From Diphasiastrum complanatum (Eukaryota > Streptophyta > Lycopodiopsida > Lycopodiales > Lycopodiaceae): a stretch of 64,000 nucleotides of DNA. Shown here in pieces: positions 47,825-57,570 of this stretch. The translations under genes were made by a program, and so were the position numbers. Numbering within the stretch: position 1 is the first letter of the stretch; each line of letters starts with the position of its first letter. The notes beneath the pieces are model-generated. The model did no database searches and was not told where the DNA came from. It was given only the letters and a program-made list of their open reading frames with translations. The stretch spans positions 42,930,223-42,994,222 of the forward strand of contig CM055095.1 of assembly GCA_029204225.1 (NCBI GenBank), read 5' to 3'.

Positions 47825-48310
47825 AGTACGTTAATTTTGTTGATGGAAGTATCCTCAGTTCAAAGTTGTCATGGGCTTTACAATTTCGAAAGGAACTACG
47901 ACGAACTTCTTCTTGAACTGCAAGATACTTGCAGTTCCACCCCCTGTTTACACATAGATTGCACTTTTGTCAAGACTTACAACCACTATCTATTGACGCT
48001 GTAGCAACATCCGCTTCACAAACATTTAATTTTTCAAACATAAATATGACACCTCTGATGACGCTACGACAAAGTTTAATCATTCAAGGTTTTTATCTCT
48101 CTTTCCTTGTAATCAATGGCGCTCAGTGATGGGCATCGCTAAACTATTAGCGAAATACTTCTTCTCCGCTCTATCTTTCCGTTCATATGATGTTACTCTG
48201 AAGATGTACAAAGAATAAAAGATAAATTTTAACCTGATTGTTGCTCTTGCGGTAGAGTCCCTGCCCGTTCACCCATGTCAGCATCAGTAGCTTCCATATA
48301 TAGAAAACGA

Positions 48311-48926
48311 TGACAAGCGCTAAAACATAACTCACGTGTGTGTGAGAGATAGAGCGTGAGAGAGAGTGACTGAGTGAAAGAGAGAAGAATGTTTTGCTAT
48401 GCTAGAGAAAATGCGTTTTGGAACTTCTTGTTAGCCCTAAAATGCATTTGAAGGGTACTTGAAAAGTAGTGGGCTTAAAAATCTCACACCTTTATTTTAG
48501 AGAGAATGTGCTTTTAGAAGCTTGTACAAAGGTAAGTTTTAGAGAGAGAGATGAGGTATATAATCGTGTGATGCATCACAAGGTGAGAGAAAAAGAGAGA
48601 GAGAGAGTTAACAATTTTAACTTTGGAGTTAAATTGTGTTAAATTGTGTTTACAGATTTTGGATCCATAATGTTTTGACTTTCAATCAATGAGGTTGCCA
48701 GTTCATTCTCAATGATTTCGATCATTAAAGAATGACAACTATAGGCTTTGAGTAAAATTTTTGTTAAAGTTGAATTTTGTAGAACTGATGGAAGGGTATT
48801 GTTACTAAATAGAAGTATTCTTTATTCGATTCAAGGATTTTTGTGGAGTATAGTAAAGGATATTTTGATTTTTGTCATTCATTAATATCTATTAGTAAAC
48901 TTGCCAATCTGATCATTTTTCTCTTG
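48311..48926. other. no gene; GA-rich purine tracts
   Basis: Short (GA)n and GTGAGAGA runs at 48,335-48,385 and 48,540-48,610; no coding signal. Confidence 0.4.
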
Positions 48927-49520
48927 TAGAATTATATCCATCCAACATAAATGAATGGGAGCCCGGTGGATCTCTAGCATGTGTGTTAGATGTTATTCAA
49001 ACTGATATTGGACAGCTGCAATATAGAGGTAGAACTGCAAAACATCTAGCTGATAGTGGGATTTTTTTTTTATGAATCAATGTACATTCCTGATACAAAA
49101 GGAGGTTTTGGACAAATATTTGCAATTCCGTTACCTAGTTTTGGAGTGATGAATGGGTTGTTCCAAATGCTGCAGTTTCAGAATCATTTTGTTACAAGCT
49201 ATATAATGATGTAAAAAATTCATTAAAGATAAGCACGGGATAAAAAACAGTTAGATTGAGTTGGTTTATTTCTCTGAATATATTTGTGGATTTCTTTTTT
49301 AGTGTCAATGTACACAAAACCCCAACGATGTTTGTATGCAAAAATTTATCAAATAGTTTATTATCTGACCTTGTGGATAAAGGTTGGGACAAAAGATCAG
49401 ATGGAGAAATAGAATACAGAATTAAAATGTCTTCCATGTGCTTTCATTATCAAATTGAAAAAGAAATGTTGGGCATATGCTTCCATTATCAAAAATGGAA
49501 AAAAAATAAAGGTAAATAGA
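48927..49520 (+). pseudogene. unknown element gene 'e'
   Basis: Not recognised. After an acceptor-like TCTTGTAG (48,927), a reading ELYPSNINEWEPGGSLACVL, VIQTDIGQLQYRGRTAKHLA continues with a frame change into SDEWVVPNAAVSESFCYKLY (~49,142-49,200). A later piece reads TMFVCKNLSNSLLSDLVDKG and ends at 49,519. Protein-like composition and a splice-like start suggest a real ancestral gene, convergent with the H3/Ulp1 gene. Confidence 0.4.
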
Positions 49521-49754
49521 TGCCACTCAATCAAGACTTGGAAGCCAACGGACATTTAGAATGAAAAAATTTTGAAATCATATACAATGATACAATTTTG
49601 ACATGTGTTGAGGTCGAAGAGGATTGGAGTCTAAATTACATCAGGCGGGAACTATTGCTCCTACAAGATGATATGCTTTTAGACTTCAGATTCATTTTCA
49701 ATGGTAAAAGTCGCAAGTAACTATAAATACTCGATTCTTTATGAATAGTTTCTA

Positions 49755-51428
49755 TCAAAACTTTGGGCCCTCGGTTTCAAGCGTAACGCTTGCACCATTC
49801 TGTACATAAATTTTGATCATTTCTTGCCGAAACCTATATACATCGTCGGGACTGTACGGCTCAATTGTGAACTGTCATCACAAAACACGTGAATCAACAA
49901 ATTACAAACAATGATAGTAAAGAAATAAGAATCAGAATGAAAGGAACTACACATGAACAAATTATTACCTTTTTAATATCTACATCGACTTGTAAATTAT
50001 ACCACTCAAAAAATAGCTTGTTATTGTACAGGACAAACCATGCACAACTAAAAGCGTCCCTTTGTTGTACACACTACATATATTAAATGAAAATTAGTAA
50101 TATTATGACAGAAAATTTATTTATGCTATGATGATAGATTTAAAAAAAATGCATGCATATCAGAGATAAATTGTATATACCTTGAGAGATTTAATGGTTA
50201 TCTCTCCAATTGAGGTCGTCGTTGTCGATATTTTCCGAATGACATCAGAAAGTAGAGAATCAAATTCTCTCTGTGTATTATTAGCTGAGTTTACTTTTAC
50301 ACAGAAAATTTGATACTCCCTCCTTATTTATCTTTACACAAAGAATGTTCAGGCTCCAATGCAGACTTCAATAATCAAAATAAAAATCAGAATCTATTTG
50401 AACAGGAGTAATTATCCAAATTAAAGCAACAAAAACAAACTAGCAATCCTTGTTTATTCTCATATGGAATCAAATAAAATTTCGCCATTGGACTACATTT
50501 GATGAAATATACAGCCCTTTTAAAATTGACGTCTTTTGCCTTCACCGCTCCCATAAAAAATGGGCTGACAATAAAAACAACACCCTGAGAATCAGAACTA
50601 ATACTATGTTGCAAAAAGTTTCTGCTAGCTTCTACAATAACATCACAAAATTTGGAACCTAATCTATAGCTTCTATTTGAATCTAGAAGAAAGAAATCAA
50701 AATAATTGCCGAGCTGATCAACTTTATTAGCTAAGTAGGCCTCGTATTGGTTATAATGGTCAAAATCAAAATAAACCTGATTAGGATCGTATGGAATTCT
50801 AACAAAAAGATTATGTACAGGGAGAGAAAGTGATGTAGACACAATATTTATAGATTTTTCAGTTATTTTATTAAGCTCCTCTTGGGTTATCATCACTTTT
50901 GGTGAAGAAACAGAACTACATGAATAACAAGAGGAGAAGAGGATGTTCTGGGTCTGAATCAAATTCTCCAGCATCTGATTCAGAGCTCAAAAAAATATGG
51001 GGTCTCTTGCCAGGGATAACTCTAGGAAGAAGGGAAGCAGCTGGCCTTCGAGATCCAACTTTCTTTGGGACAGTTTGCTTCTTTTTCCTCCTTGAGGTAG
51101 TTGGCAAGTCAGTTCTATCCAGGGGCAAGTCTCTAGAGGTGCTGGTGTTATCTAGATGAAGATTTGAATAACTTTCCCAAAATCGTTTGAGAATAATAAA
51201 ATCTTTAGGCATGATGGTAAGATGGTTACCATGCATGGCCAAAAGACATGAATCCTCAAAAAACTGGGACATAAAGTCTTCTGCAGCACCCTGTAAGGCC
51301 CGCATGGCTGTCACGACAAAAGGAACATCAAGCCCAAGTGACAGGGTGACAATCCTAACAGATCGGCTGAAAGGAGCTTTAGGGATCAACAATTCAATTG
51401 ATCTTTGGAGTCTTCTTTTCTCTTTCAG
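49755..51428 (-). pseudogene. histone H3-fold / Ulp1 (C48) protease fusion, copy 2
   Basis: Minus strand. The readable frame starts at ~51,428 with RRLQRSIELLIPKAPFSR, matching the H3 alpha-N and alpha-1 region (RRYQKSTELLIRKLPFQR). It continues through MRALQGAAEDFM, FFEDSCLLAMHG and LTIMPKDFIILKRF, the H3 alpha-2 and alpha-3. A basic segment (RRKKKQTVPKKVGSRRPA) and an acidic one (LSSESDAGEFDSD) follow. An 8-base deletion near 50,930 shifts into the Ulp1-like frame (KVMITQEELNKITEKSIN; GVVFIVSPFFMGAVKAKD; FYLIPYENKQGLLVCF; DNYSC). C-terminal exons 50,272-50,181, 50,073-49,969 and 49,871-49,755 are joined by phase-0 GT-AG introns and hold QQRDAFSCAWFVLYN, the Ulp1 Gln/Cys site. The catalytic His-Trp is Gln-Gly, so the protease is probably dead. 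The H3 N-terminal tail was not found upstream. Confidence 0.7.
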
Positions 51429-51534
51429 CCAGAAAACTATGAGCTCTTGGATTCATACGAAAGAAGAAAATTGTTGCATGATTCAAAGTTGCAACTTTCA
51501 TTAGAGAAAGTATTGGAAGTAGAGTAGATTTTGG

Positions 51535-53046
51535 TCAATTGTACTTTTTGTAAAAATTTTCACTTAATATACAAAATCTCATTTTGTGTCTATTGCCTAT
51601 TGGCTTGTATAAATTTGCATGCATTTTGAAACTTTTTATAATCCGTCGATTTTGTATGATGAATTTGGATTCTTTTGTAAAACCATTGGAAAAGTTGCAG
51701 TATATAGCGTTCTTTATGCTAGTCCCTCCATGTTGTGTACTTTTATGAAATGTCGCTCTTGCTTGCCAATGAGATTTTTCCATTCCTTGCGATGACCATA
51801 TGCTAAGACTTCCTCTATTTCTTGCAAAGTTGTCAATCTTACCATATAATGTGATATATGATCTACACCCCATGCACTTTGAACTGCATCCACAAATTCA
51901 CTAGTTGTTTTCTGTATCATTTGTATATCAATAATTGAAAATTTATCTTTTCTCAAGCATTTCACCATGTTCTCTAATTTTTTCCAAACTTCTACTTTGT
52001 GTATACGGGTAGAACCTTCTTCTTCGAAATCTTGAGTTGCAGCTATAATCTCTTTCCAAACTAAGTATTGAATCATGGATTGTTTTCCAGAATAATTTGA
52101 TAAAAATCTTCGAGCATTGGATCCTCCAATGCTTGGCTTGCATGGAAAATTTCTTGTTTTACCTGATAGGTTGTCATCTTTTTTTATTTTAACATAGCCT
52201 TTGTGTAAGCATGCTTTAGACAACACATTCTCTAATCTGAAAATAGCTTCCTTCACAGATGCCTCTGGCTCGAAATTCCATGCAAACAATATGTAAAGAT
52301 ATACTTTTTTTCTATTATACGCACCTCTGCATGCAATGTACAGATATGAACATTCTCAAGAGAAACTGGTAGTACGGATTTCCAATTAGGATCTTCTTGA
52401 TCTCTTGATATTCTTGTACTCCTTGTCATATCTTTTGTTGTCTTCATGCAGTACAACAAGGGTGTCTAGATTTAGTGCCATGGGATACATTGAACATACA
52501 TTTTAATGTCTTCAGATCTCCTATTAAATGTCATTATGTGTTGAAAGTGCCAATTCCAGAAATATTGAGTGGAACTCCCTCCATGTGATTTTTTATGGTG
52601 GCAGAATATGACGTTCTATTAAATATCCATGAGAGAATGTCATGGTCTTCTTTCATCACCTATAAGAAAAAAAAAATGTGATTTAGCCTCATAATATTAA
52701 CACAGAGAAGATTTGCCAAATGGAACCCATATTAAAATGATTATTCCTATTGATTATGCGAAGGAACTACTGTACCTGGAATGCTGCCAACCACCAGATA
52801 TCATTTTCTGATTGAAAACTGAAGTTGAGGCCTTCTGAGTCTTCTGAATTTGAAAGTGCTCCATTCATGATCGTAAGACTGACTCTCTCCATTTTTTTTC
52901 CTTTTATAACTTTAGACTCATCTAACTTGAGAACAACTATCAACTTGTTATTGACATTCTCGATTGTAATACCACAAAAATTTATGATTAATGTTAGTAG
53001 TTGATTAATATCAATAAATAAATTGTTAGAATTGTTATATGCTAGA
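51535..53046 (-). pseudogene. element gene 'c', copy 2 (5'-truncated)
   Basis: Reverse-complement duplicate of ~36,800-38,350, roughly 90% identical. It begins inside the exon holding IDINQLLT and keeps SENDIWWLA, where copy 1 has a stop. It is open for 191 residues from 52,289 (FAWNFEPEASVKEAIFRLEN; SIGGSNARRFLSNYSGKQSM; HISHYMVRL). Past the frame change near 51,715 the C-terminal reading continues as CNFSNGFTKESKFIIQNRR, which might hold the third acidic catalytic residue if this is a DDE enzyme. Own damage: double stop near 52,535 and a frameshift near 52,455. Confidence 0.5.
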
Positions 53047-53423
53047 CATTTAAAATAATTATTTTTTTGGACATGGTGTATTGATTTTTTTGGTCAAAAT
53101 GGATATTTTTTAAATAAATGTTTTTGTGATTTTCAGGAATTTTTCGTGAAAAAACATATTTTTGGGCAAAAATTCCAAATTGAAAAATGGTTACTTTTTT
53201 TTCATGTTAATGGCACTAATGGTTCGGAAAGAAGGAATATGAGGATACTCTTGGGATAATTGTTTTCGCACCTATAAACTGTGTATGCCCCCAAGAACTA
53301 AAACAAAAAAAATCTCGAGGTTTAGGGTTTAGGGAAAGAAATCCTCGACATTTTGAAAGAAATCCTCGACATTTTGAAGATTAGCACAAAGAGGAGACAA
53401 TCTGTAGAGAGGACGATTATTTT
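53047..53423. other. no gene seen
   Basis: A/T-rich; near 53,335-53,380 ATCCTCGACATTTTGAA is tandemly repeated twice. Confidence 0.4.
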
Positions 53424-53890
53424 TATGCCAATAACAAGCAATACATGGAAAATGGATGGTTGTGGACAAACCAACCCAACCAATCCTAGATCAAACGGAT
53501 CTATGCCCCAAGCTATAGATCAATCTCAAAGAGAAATGAGGCATGACACCAGCAGCATATGGCTGGCTACTAGTCTCACAATCAAGGATACACTAGTGAG
53601 AGCCCAATAGGTATACTTATACCCTCCAAGGCCCATGCACCACTAGTAGTGCACTGTGACACCTCACTGGACACCTCTGCAGCTCATCAAGGCCATGTCA
53701 TCCAGTTCCTGAATGACTCCTTGATAGACCCATACAAATCCACCATCATGAGTTTAGGCCTACAACCATTAATTATGACCTTATACACATAAGGGCCCCA
53801 ATTCCCTTATAGTCATAACTAACTTATGGGTTGTTGGTCTACCAATCTCTAGTGTGGACATGCTATCTGAGACCAGTCGTGGGCATGACA
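53424..53890 (-). repeat. 3' LTR of the nested-into gypsy element
   Basis: On the minus strand the LTR begins TGTCATGCCCACG at 53,890, right after a purine run. About 300 bp (53,424-53,730) recur as a direct repeat at ~62,310-62,595. The outer (left) end is approximate. Confidence 0.55.
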
Positions 53891-53904
53891 TTCTTCCCCC
53901 CTTA
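53891..53904 (-). other. polypurine tract, gypsy
   Basis: Minus-strand AAGGGGGGAAGAA just before TGTCATGCCC. Confidence 0.6.
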
Positions 53905-54653
53905 TTGAAGTTTTGTCGTCAAAACTTGAAACTGGGGAAGTTCCTCCTTTAGATTCCTTCCTGTTTCCAAGAATCATCATTGTCTGTGCATCTCTTCCAT
54001 GGAACCAGATGTTGGGAACTATACAATTCCTAAATCGTTTAGGTCTTTTATCCAAGATCTTTTCGGTTCAAGTCGAGACACACCCGGTGATTCATCCAAT
54101 AGGTCCAATTGGTCTCTAGAACCAATATGCTTACCTTCACATAGACTCTTCTTGAGTCGGCTTACGTGAAAAACTGGATGCATTTGAGTTCCTTCCGGGA
54201 GATCCAACTGGTAAGCTAAGGATATGATCTTTTACAAGGTCTAATACGGTCCTCTTGTATCTAGGAGACAATTTGTAATGCTTGCCGGTACGCATTACAC
54301 TAGAATCCTCCGGGATTCTCAAATATACCCAATCTCACACTTGAAAGTCTCAAGGTAGTCATTTTAGATTAGAAAAATGTCGGTCCCAATCTTGAGCACA
54401 CTAGACATTTTCACTTGCTATCCATAGCATTTCATACATATCATGTAGGAAATCCACTACCTTCTGAAATTTAATCGTACGAGTCTCTTCCAAAATGAGT
54501 GATATAGGTTCAAAATAGTACATAAACATGAATGGGCTATAATAGGTAGTCAAATGCTTTTGATAACTTAATCTCCATCAAGCATAACTTCCTTTCCAAG
54601 GAGATTGCAATCAAAATATAAATTCATATTTCATCTGATCTTCTGATCATGCA
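53905..54653 (-). pseudogene. gypsy integrase C-terminus, interrupted element
   Basis: Minus-strand gypsy pol end: ISENVQ-type region with DRHFSNLK (~54,380), LSPRYKRTVLDLVKDHI (~54,220-54,270), then GTQMHPVFHVSRLKKSL (~54,140-54,190). The last is the typical end of plant gypsy integrases. Frame changes throughout. Its upstream half lies at 61,095-61,480, beyond the young copia that split it. Confidence 0.75.
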
Positions 54654-54658
54654 GGTAA
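54654..54658. other. target-site duplication GGTAA (left)
   Basis: GGTAA directly before TGTGAAAA; the same five bases follow the right LTR at 61,090-61,094. Confidence 0.95.
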
Positions 54659-55313
54659 TGTGAAAAATACAGATCCTAAGTGGATCTAAACTCCAAGATC
54701 ATTGGCTTGAATGCTTGCACTCCAAACTACATAAGCTAGGAATTGGCAACACATTCTATGCTACCTAGAATGCAAAGAACTTGATCAAAAAGCATTTATC
54801 ACAAATGGAAACTTCCATAAACATCAAGTGCGGCCCAAAATAGCATTATACAGTCCATAATACATCAGCCTACCACTTTTGGAAAGCACCTAAGATCATA
54901 CACAATAGCTTGAAGACAATACACACAACAATGCTCTCAATGGAGGAAGAAACAATGACAATGATCTATTGATCTCAATGAAGCATACAAAAGGTTTTTC
55001 CAACCTGTTCTCCACGACTTCCCTACTATTTATGGATGAGGAAGATGACTCTCTCTCCTCTCTCTAGAAGGTACTTGACCCTAGATATTCCCTATATAGG
55101 AAAAATAGCTAAAAATGGCTTATATGACCAAAATACATCAAAATGGTCTCATTTTGAAGGGTATGAAGTTTGACACTTCATCATACTGAAAAAATACAGT
55201 AAATAAAAACATTGTGGCCTGGTTCACACGTGCAAAACTCCAGAACCAAAACTATTTACAATTTTAGCCAATTTAGGTCTCAAACTAGCTAGGAAATGTT
55301 GACAATTTTCACA
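54659..55313 (-). repeat. 3' LTR of young copia
   Basis: 655 bp, TGTGAAAA to TTTTCACA. The stop codon of pol (55,309-55,311) lies within its first bases, so coding sequence, polypurine tract and LTR overlap. Confidence 0.97.
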
Positions 55314-57570
55314 CTCCCTCTTCAACATTGGATGCTAGTTTCAACATAGTCTTTGAGCACATTCCAAGATTAGATCTATGCATTAAATATAGGTCCTTTC
55401 CCAATGGTTTGGTGAAGATATCAGCCACACACTCCTTTGAAGAGACATGTTGAAGCTCCACCTCTTTGGCAATGACTTGATCTCTCACAAAATGGTGAGC
55501 AATCTCAATGTGCTTGCTCCTTGCATGAAAAACAGGATTGCTTGCCAAGCTTTGGGCTGAAAGGTTATCACAAAGTATGATTGGAGTCTTCTCTGGTTCC
55601 AGCAAGTGAAGATCCAATAACATCCTCTTGATCCAAAGAATCTCCTTGGTGCATGTTGTTAATGCCTTGTACTCGGCTTCGGTGGAAGATAGAGAGATAG
55701 TTGGTTGCTTCTTTGATAGCCATGAGACCACTCCATCTCCAAGATAGATTGCAAAGGCACTTGTTGACTTCCTATCCATTTGATCACCTGCAAAATCTGA
55801 ATCTGAAAATCCACAAAGGTTAGGTGTAGTACCTCCATACAAGATGCCAAAATCTCTAGATCCCGAGATGTATCTAAGTACTCTCTTTCCTAGCTTCCAA
55901 TGAGCCTCACTAGGATCTTGCATAAATTGACTTAGTTTACCAACCACAAAGCTTAGATCAGGTCTTGTGATGGTTAACCATATAAGAGATCCTATTAGCT
56001 TTCTATAGAGAGTAATGTCCTTGAAGGTTCTTTCATTACTTCTTGTAGTTAGCTTTACATTTGATTCCATAGGAGTAGAAACAACTTTACAATCTTCCAT
56101 ATGAAACCTTTTTAGAATAGAGTTAACATACTTTTCTTGACATATGAATGTAGATTTAGAAGTTCTAATAATCTCTATTCCTAAGATATAATGAAGTTTA
56201 CCAAGATCTTGAATTTCAAACTCTCTTTTGAGTGCCATCTTGATTTCATCTATATCTAGATTGTTACCACCACTTAAGATAATGTCATCAACATAGATCA
56301 AAAGTAAAGTGATATCATTTTCATTCAATCTAAAGTAGAGAGAATGATCATACTCACTCATAACAAAGTTTTGAGAAAGTAAGAAGGAATTGAGCTTAGC
56401 ATACCAACTCCTTGGTGCTTGCTTTAGCCCATACAAACTCTTTTGGAGATAGCACACATGATTAGGCTCATCATGTGAAACATAGCCCTCGGGTTGCTCC
56501 ATGTAAATATCTTCTTCAAGATCACCATTCAAGAAGGCATTAGTAACATCCATTTGCCACATATCCCAATCATAAAGAGTTGCAAGAGAGATTAGGATTC
56601 GAATAGTTACCATCTTTGCCACGGGTGCAAAGGTCTCATCATAGTCAATACCATATTCTTGAGCATACCCCTTTGCCACCAACCTTGCCTTGTACTTGTT
56701 GATTGATCCATCTTGATTTGTCTTGATCTTGAAGATCCACTTACAACCAATTGCCTTCTTGTCCTTTGGAAGCTTTACCAACCTCCATGTGTTGCTTTTG
56801 ATGAGTGCTTGATGCTCATGATCCATGGCTTGGATCCATTCCTTCTTTTGAATTGCTTCACCTACACAAGTTGGTTCATCAAAAGAGGTAAGAAAAGCAA
56901 AGTTAGAGTTGTCCACCACTTGCTTTCCTTTTTCATCATAGGTTAGCCTTGATGGCTTAGCCCTTTGCCTTTGAGTCTTCCTTGAAGTTTGCTTTGGAGT
57001 GGCATCTCCATCTTCATCCAAGACATCTTGCACATCATGATGATTAGTAGGCACATCAACATCAACATCAACAACATTGGAAACATTCTCTTCATGAAAG
57101 ATGACATCCCTACTTATGACAACTTTCTTTGTAGAAGGAATGTACACTTTGTAAGCCTTGCTTACTTCACTATAGCCAACAAACACACCCTTCTTTGATG
57201 AAGGATCTTCTTTAGTTCTATCATCAAGTGTGATATTGACAAAACATGTACATCCAAAGATCCTACAATGCTTGACACTCGGCCTTCTACCATAAAGAAC
57301 CTCATGAGGAGTTTTACCATCCAAGGAAGCACTTGTCCATCTATTACATAGATAGTTAGCACATGCTAAAGCTTCCCCCCAAAAAGACTTAGCAAGATTA
57401 GCATGTAGTCTCATTGCCTTGGCACATTCACAAAGGGTTCTATTCTTCCTCTCGGCCACTCCATTCTGTTGTGGAGTCCTAGGACTAGACATCTCCCTCT
57501 TAATCCCATGTGCTATACAAAAGTCTTTGAACCTATTTGAGGTGTATTCCCCTCCATTATCAGATCTTAA
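55309..57570 (-). CDS. copia pol C-half: integrase, RT, RNase H
   Basis: Open from the codon after the internal stop (57,570) to 55,309; first ATG at 57,492 (727 residues). Integrase end: PQQNGVAERKNRT (catalytic Glu, ~residue 8-20) and the C-terminal GKTPHEVLYGRRPS and KKGVFVGYSEVSKAY. RT: KWIFKIKTNQDGSINKYKAR to the YVDDIILSGG active site (~residue 400). RNase H: FSDSDFAGDQMDRKST, SLSSTEAEYKAL, ending ADIFTKPLGK. The last residues (EEGV stop) are encoded by the polypurine tract and LTR start. Same frame as the upstream half; the TGA at 57,571-57,573 is the only break seen. Confidence 0.95.
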   Translation of the reverse strand, partial: LRSDNGGEYTSNRFKDFCIAHGIKREMSSPRTPQQNGVAERKNRTLCECAKAMRLHANLAKSFWGEALACANYLCNRWTSASLDGKTPHEVLYGRRPSVKHCRIFGCTCFVNITLDDRTKEDPSSKKGVFVGYSEVSKAYKVYIPSTKKVVISRDVIFHEENVSNVVDVDVDVPTNHHDVQDVLDEDGDATPKQTSRKTQRQRAKPSRLTYDEKGKQVVDNSNFAFLTSFDEPTCVGEAIQKKEWIQAMDHEHQALIKSNTWRLVKLPKDKKAIGCKWIFKIKTNQDGSINKYKARLVAKGYAQEYGIDYDETFAPVAKMVTIRILISLATLYDWDMWQMDVTNAFLNGDLEEDIYMEQPEGYVSHDEPNHVCYLQKSLYGLKQAPRSWYAKLNSFLLSQNFVMSEYDHSLYFRLNENDITLLLIYVDDIILSGGNNLDIDEIKMALKREFEIQDLGKLHYILGIEIIRTSKSTFICQEKYVNSILKRFHMEDCKVVSTPMESNVKLTTRSNERTFKDITLYRKLIGSLIWLTITRPDLSFVVGKLSQFMQDPSEAHWKLGKRVLRYISGSRDFGILYGGTTPNLCGFSDSDFAGDQMDRKSTSAFAIYLGDGVVSWLSKKQPTISLSSTEAEYKALTTCTKEILWIKRMLLDLHLLEPEKTPIILCDNLSAQSLASNPVFHARSKHIEIAHHFVRDQVIAKEVELQHVSSKECVADIFTKPLGKDLYLMHRSNLGMCSKTMLKLASNVEEGV
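55314..55323 (-). other. polypurine tract, young copia
   Basis: Minus-strand GAAGAGGGAG adjoining the 3' LTR; it doubles as codons for Glu-Glu-Gly. Confidence 0.85.

Larger units (their letters stand above)
46884..47833. mobile_element. ~940-bp insertion with 14-bp inverted repeats and hairpin
   Basis: Absent from the parallel copy at ~31,917, which gives an empty site (GATCATTAATTTT in this orientation). CGTTA stands on both sides (46,884-46,888 and 47,829-47,833), as a 5-bp target duplication. CGTTATTAGCCACT at 46,884 is the exact inverse of AGTGGCTAATAACG at 47,737-47,750; after it comes a 24-bp perfect hairpin. No transposase is encoded, so it is a non-autonomous or unknown insertion. 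Confidence 0.6.
46290..48310 (-). pseudogene. unknown element gene 'b', copy 2, with insertion
   Basis: Reverse-complement duplicate of 31,440-32,530, split by an insertion at 46,889-47,828. The minus-strand order is the Cys-containing exon (CFSACHRFLYMEATDADMGE, ~48,330-48,250), then FVVVPFEIVKPM (~47,900-47,850), the insertion, and the C-terminal exon (DHIASKPPISTPTILHPDNI, ending VIRSEGAVKSVD, stop at 46,693). Without the insertion the C-terminal exon is open here, whereas copy 1 carries a 2-base deletion. Confidence 0.6.
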
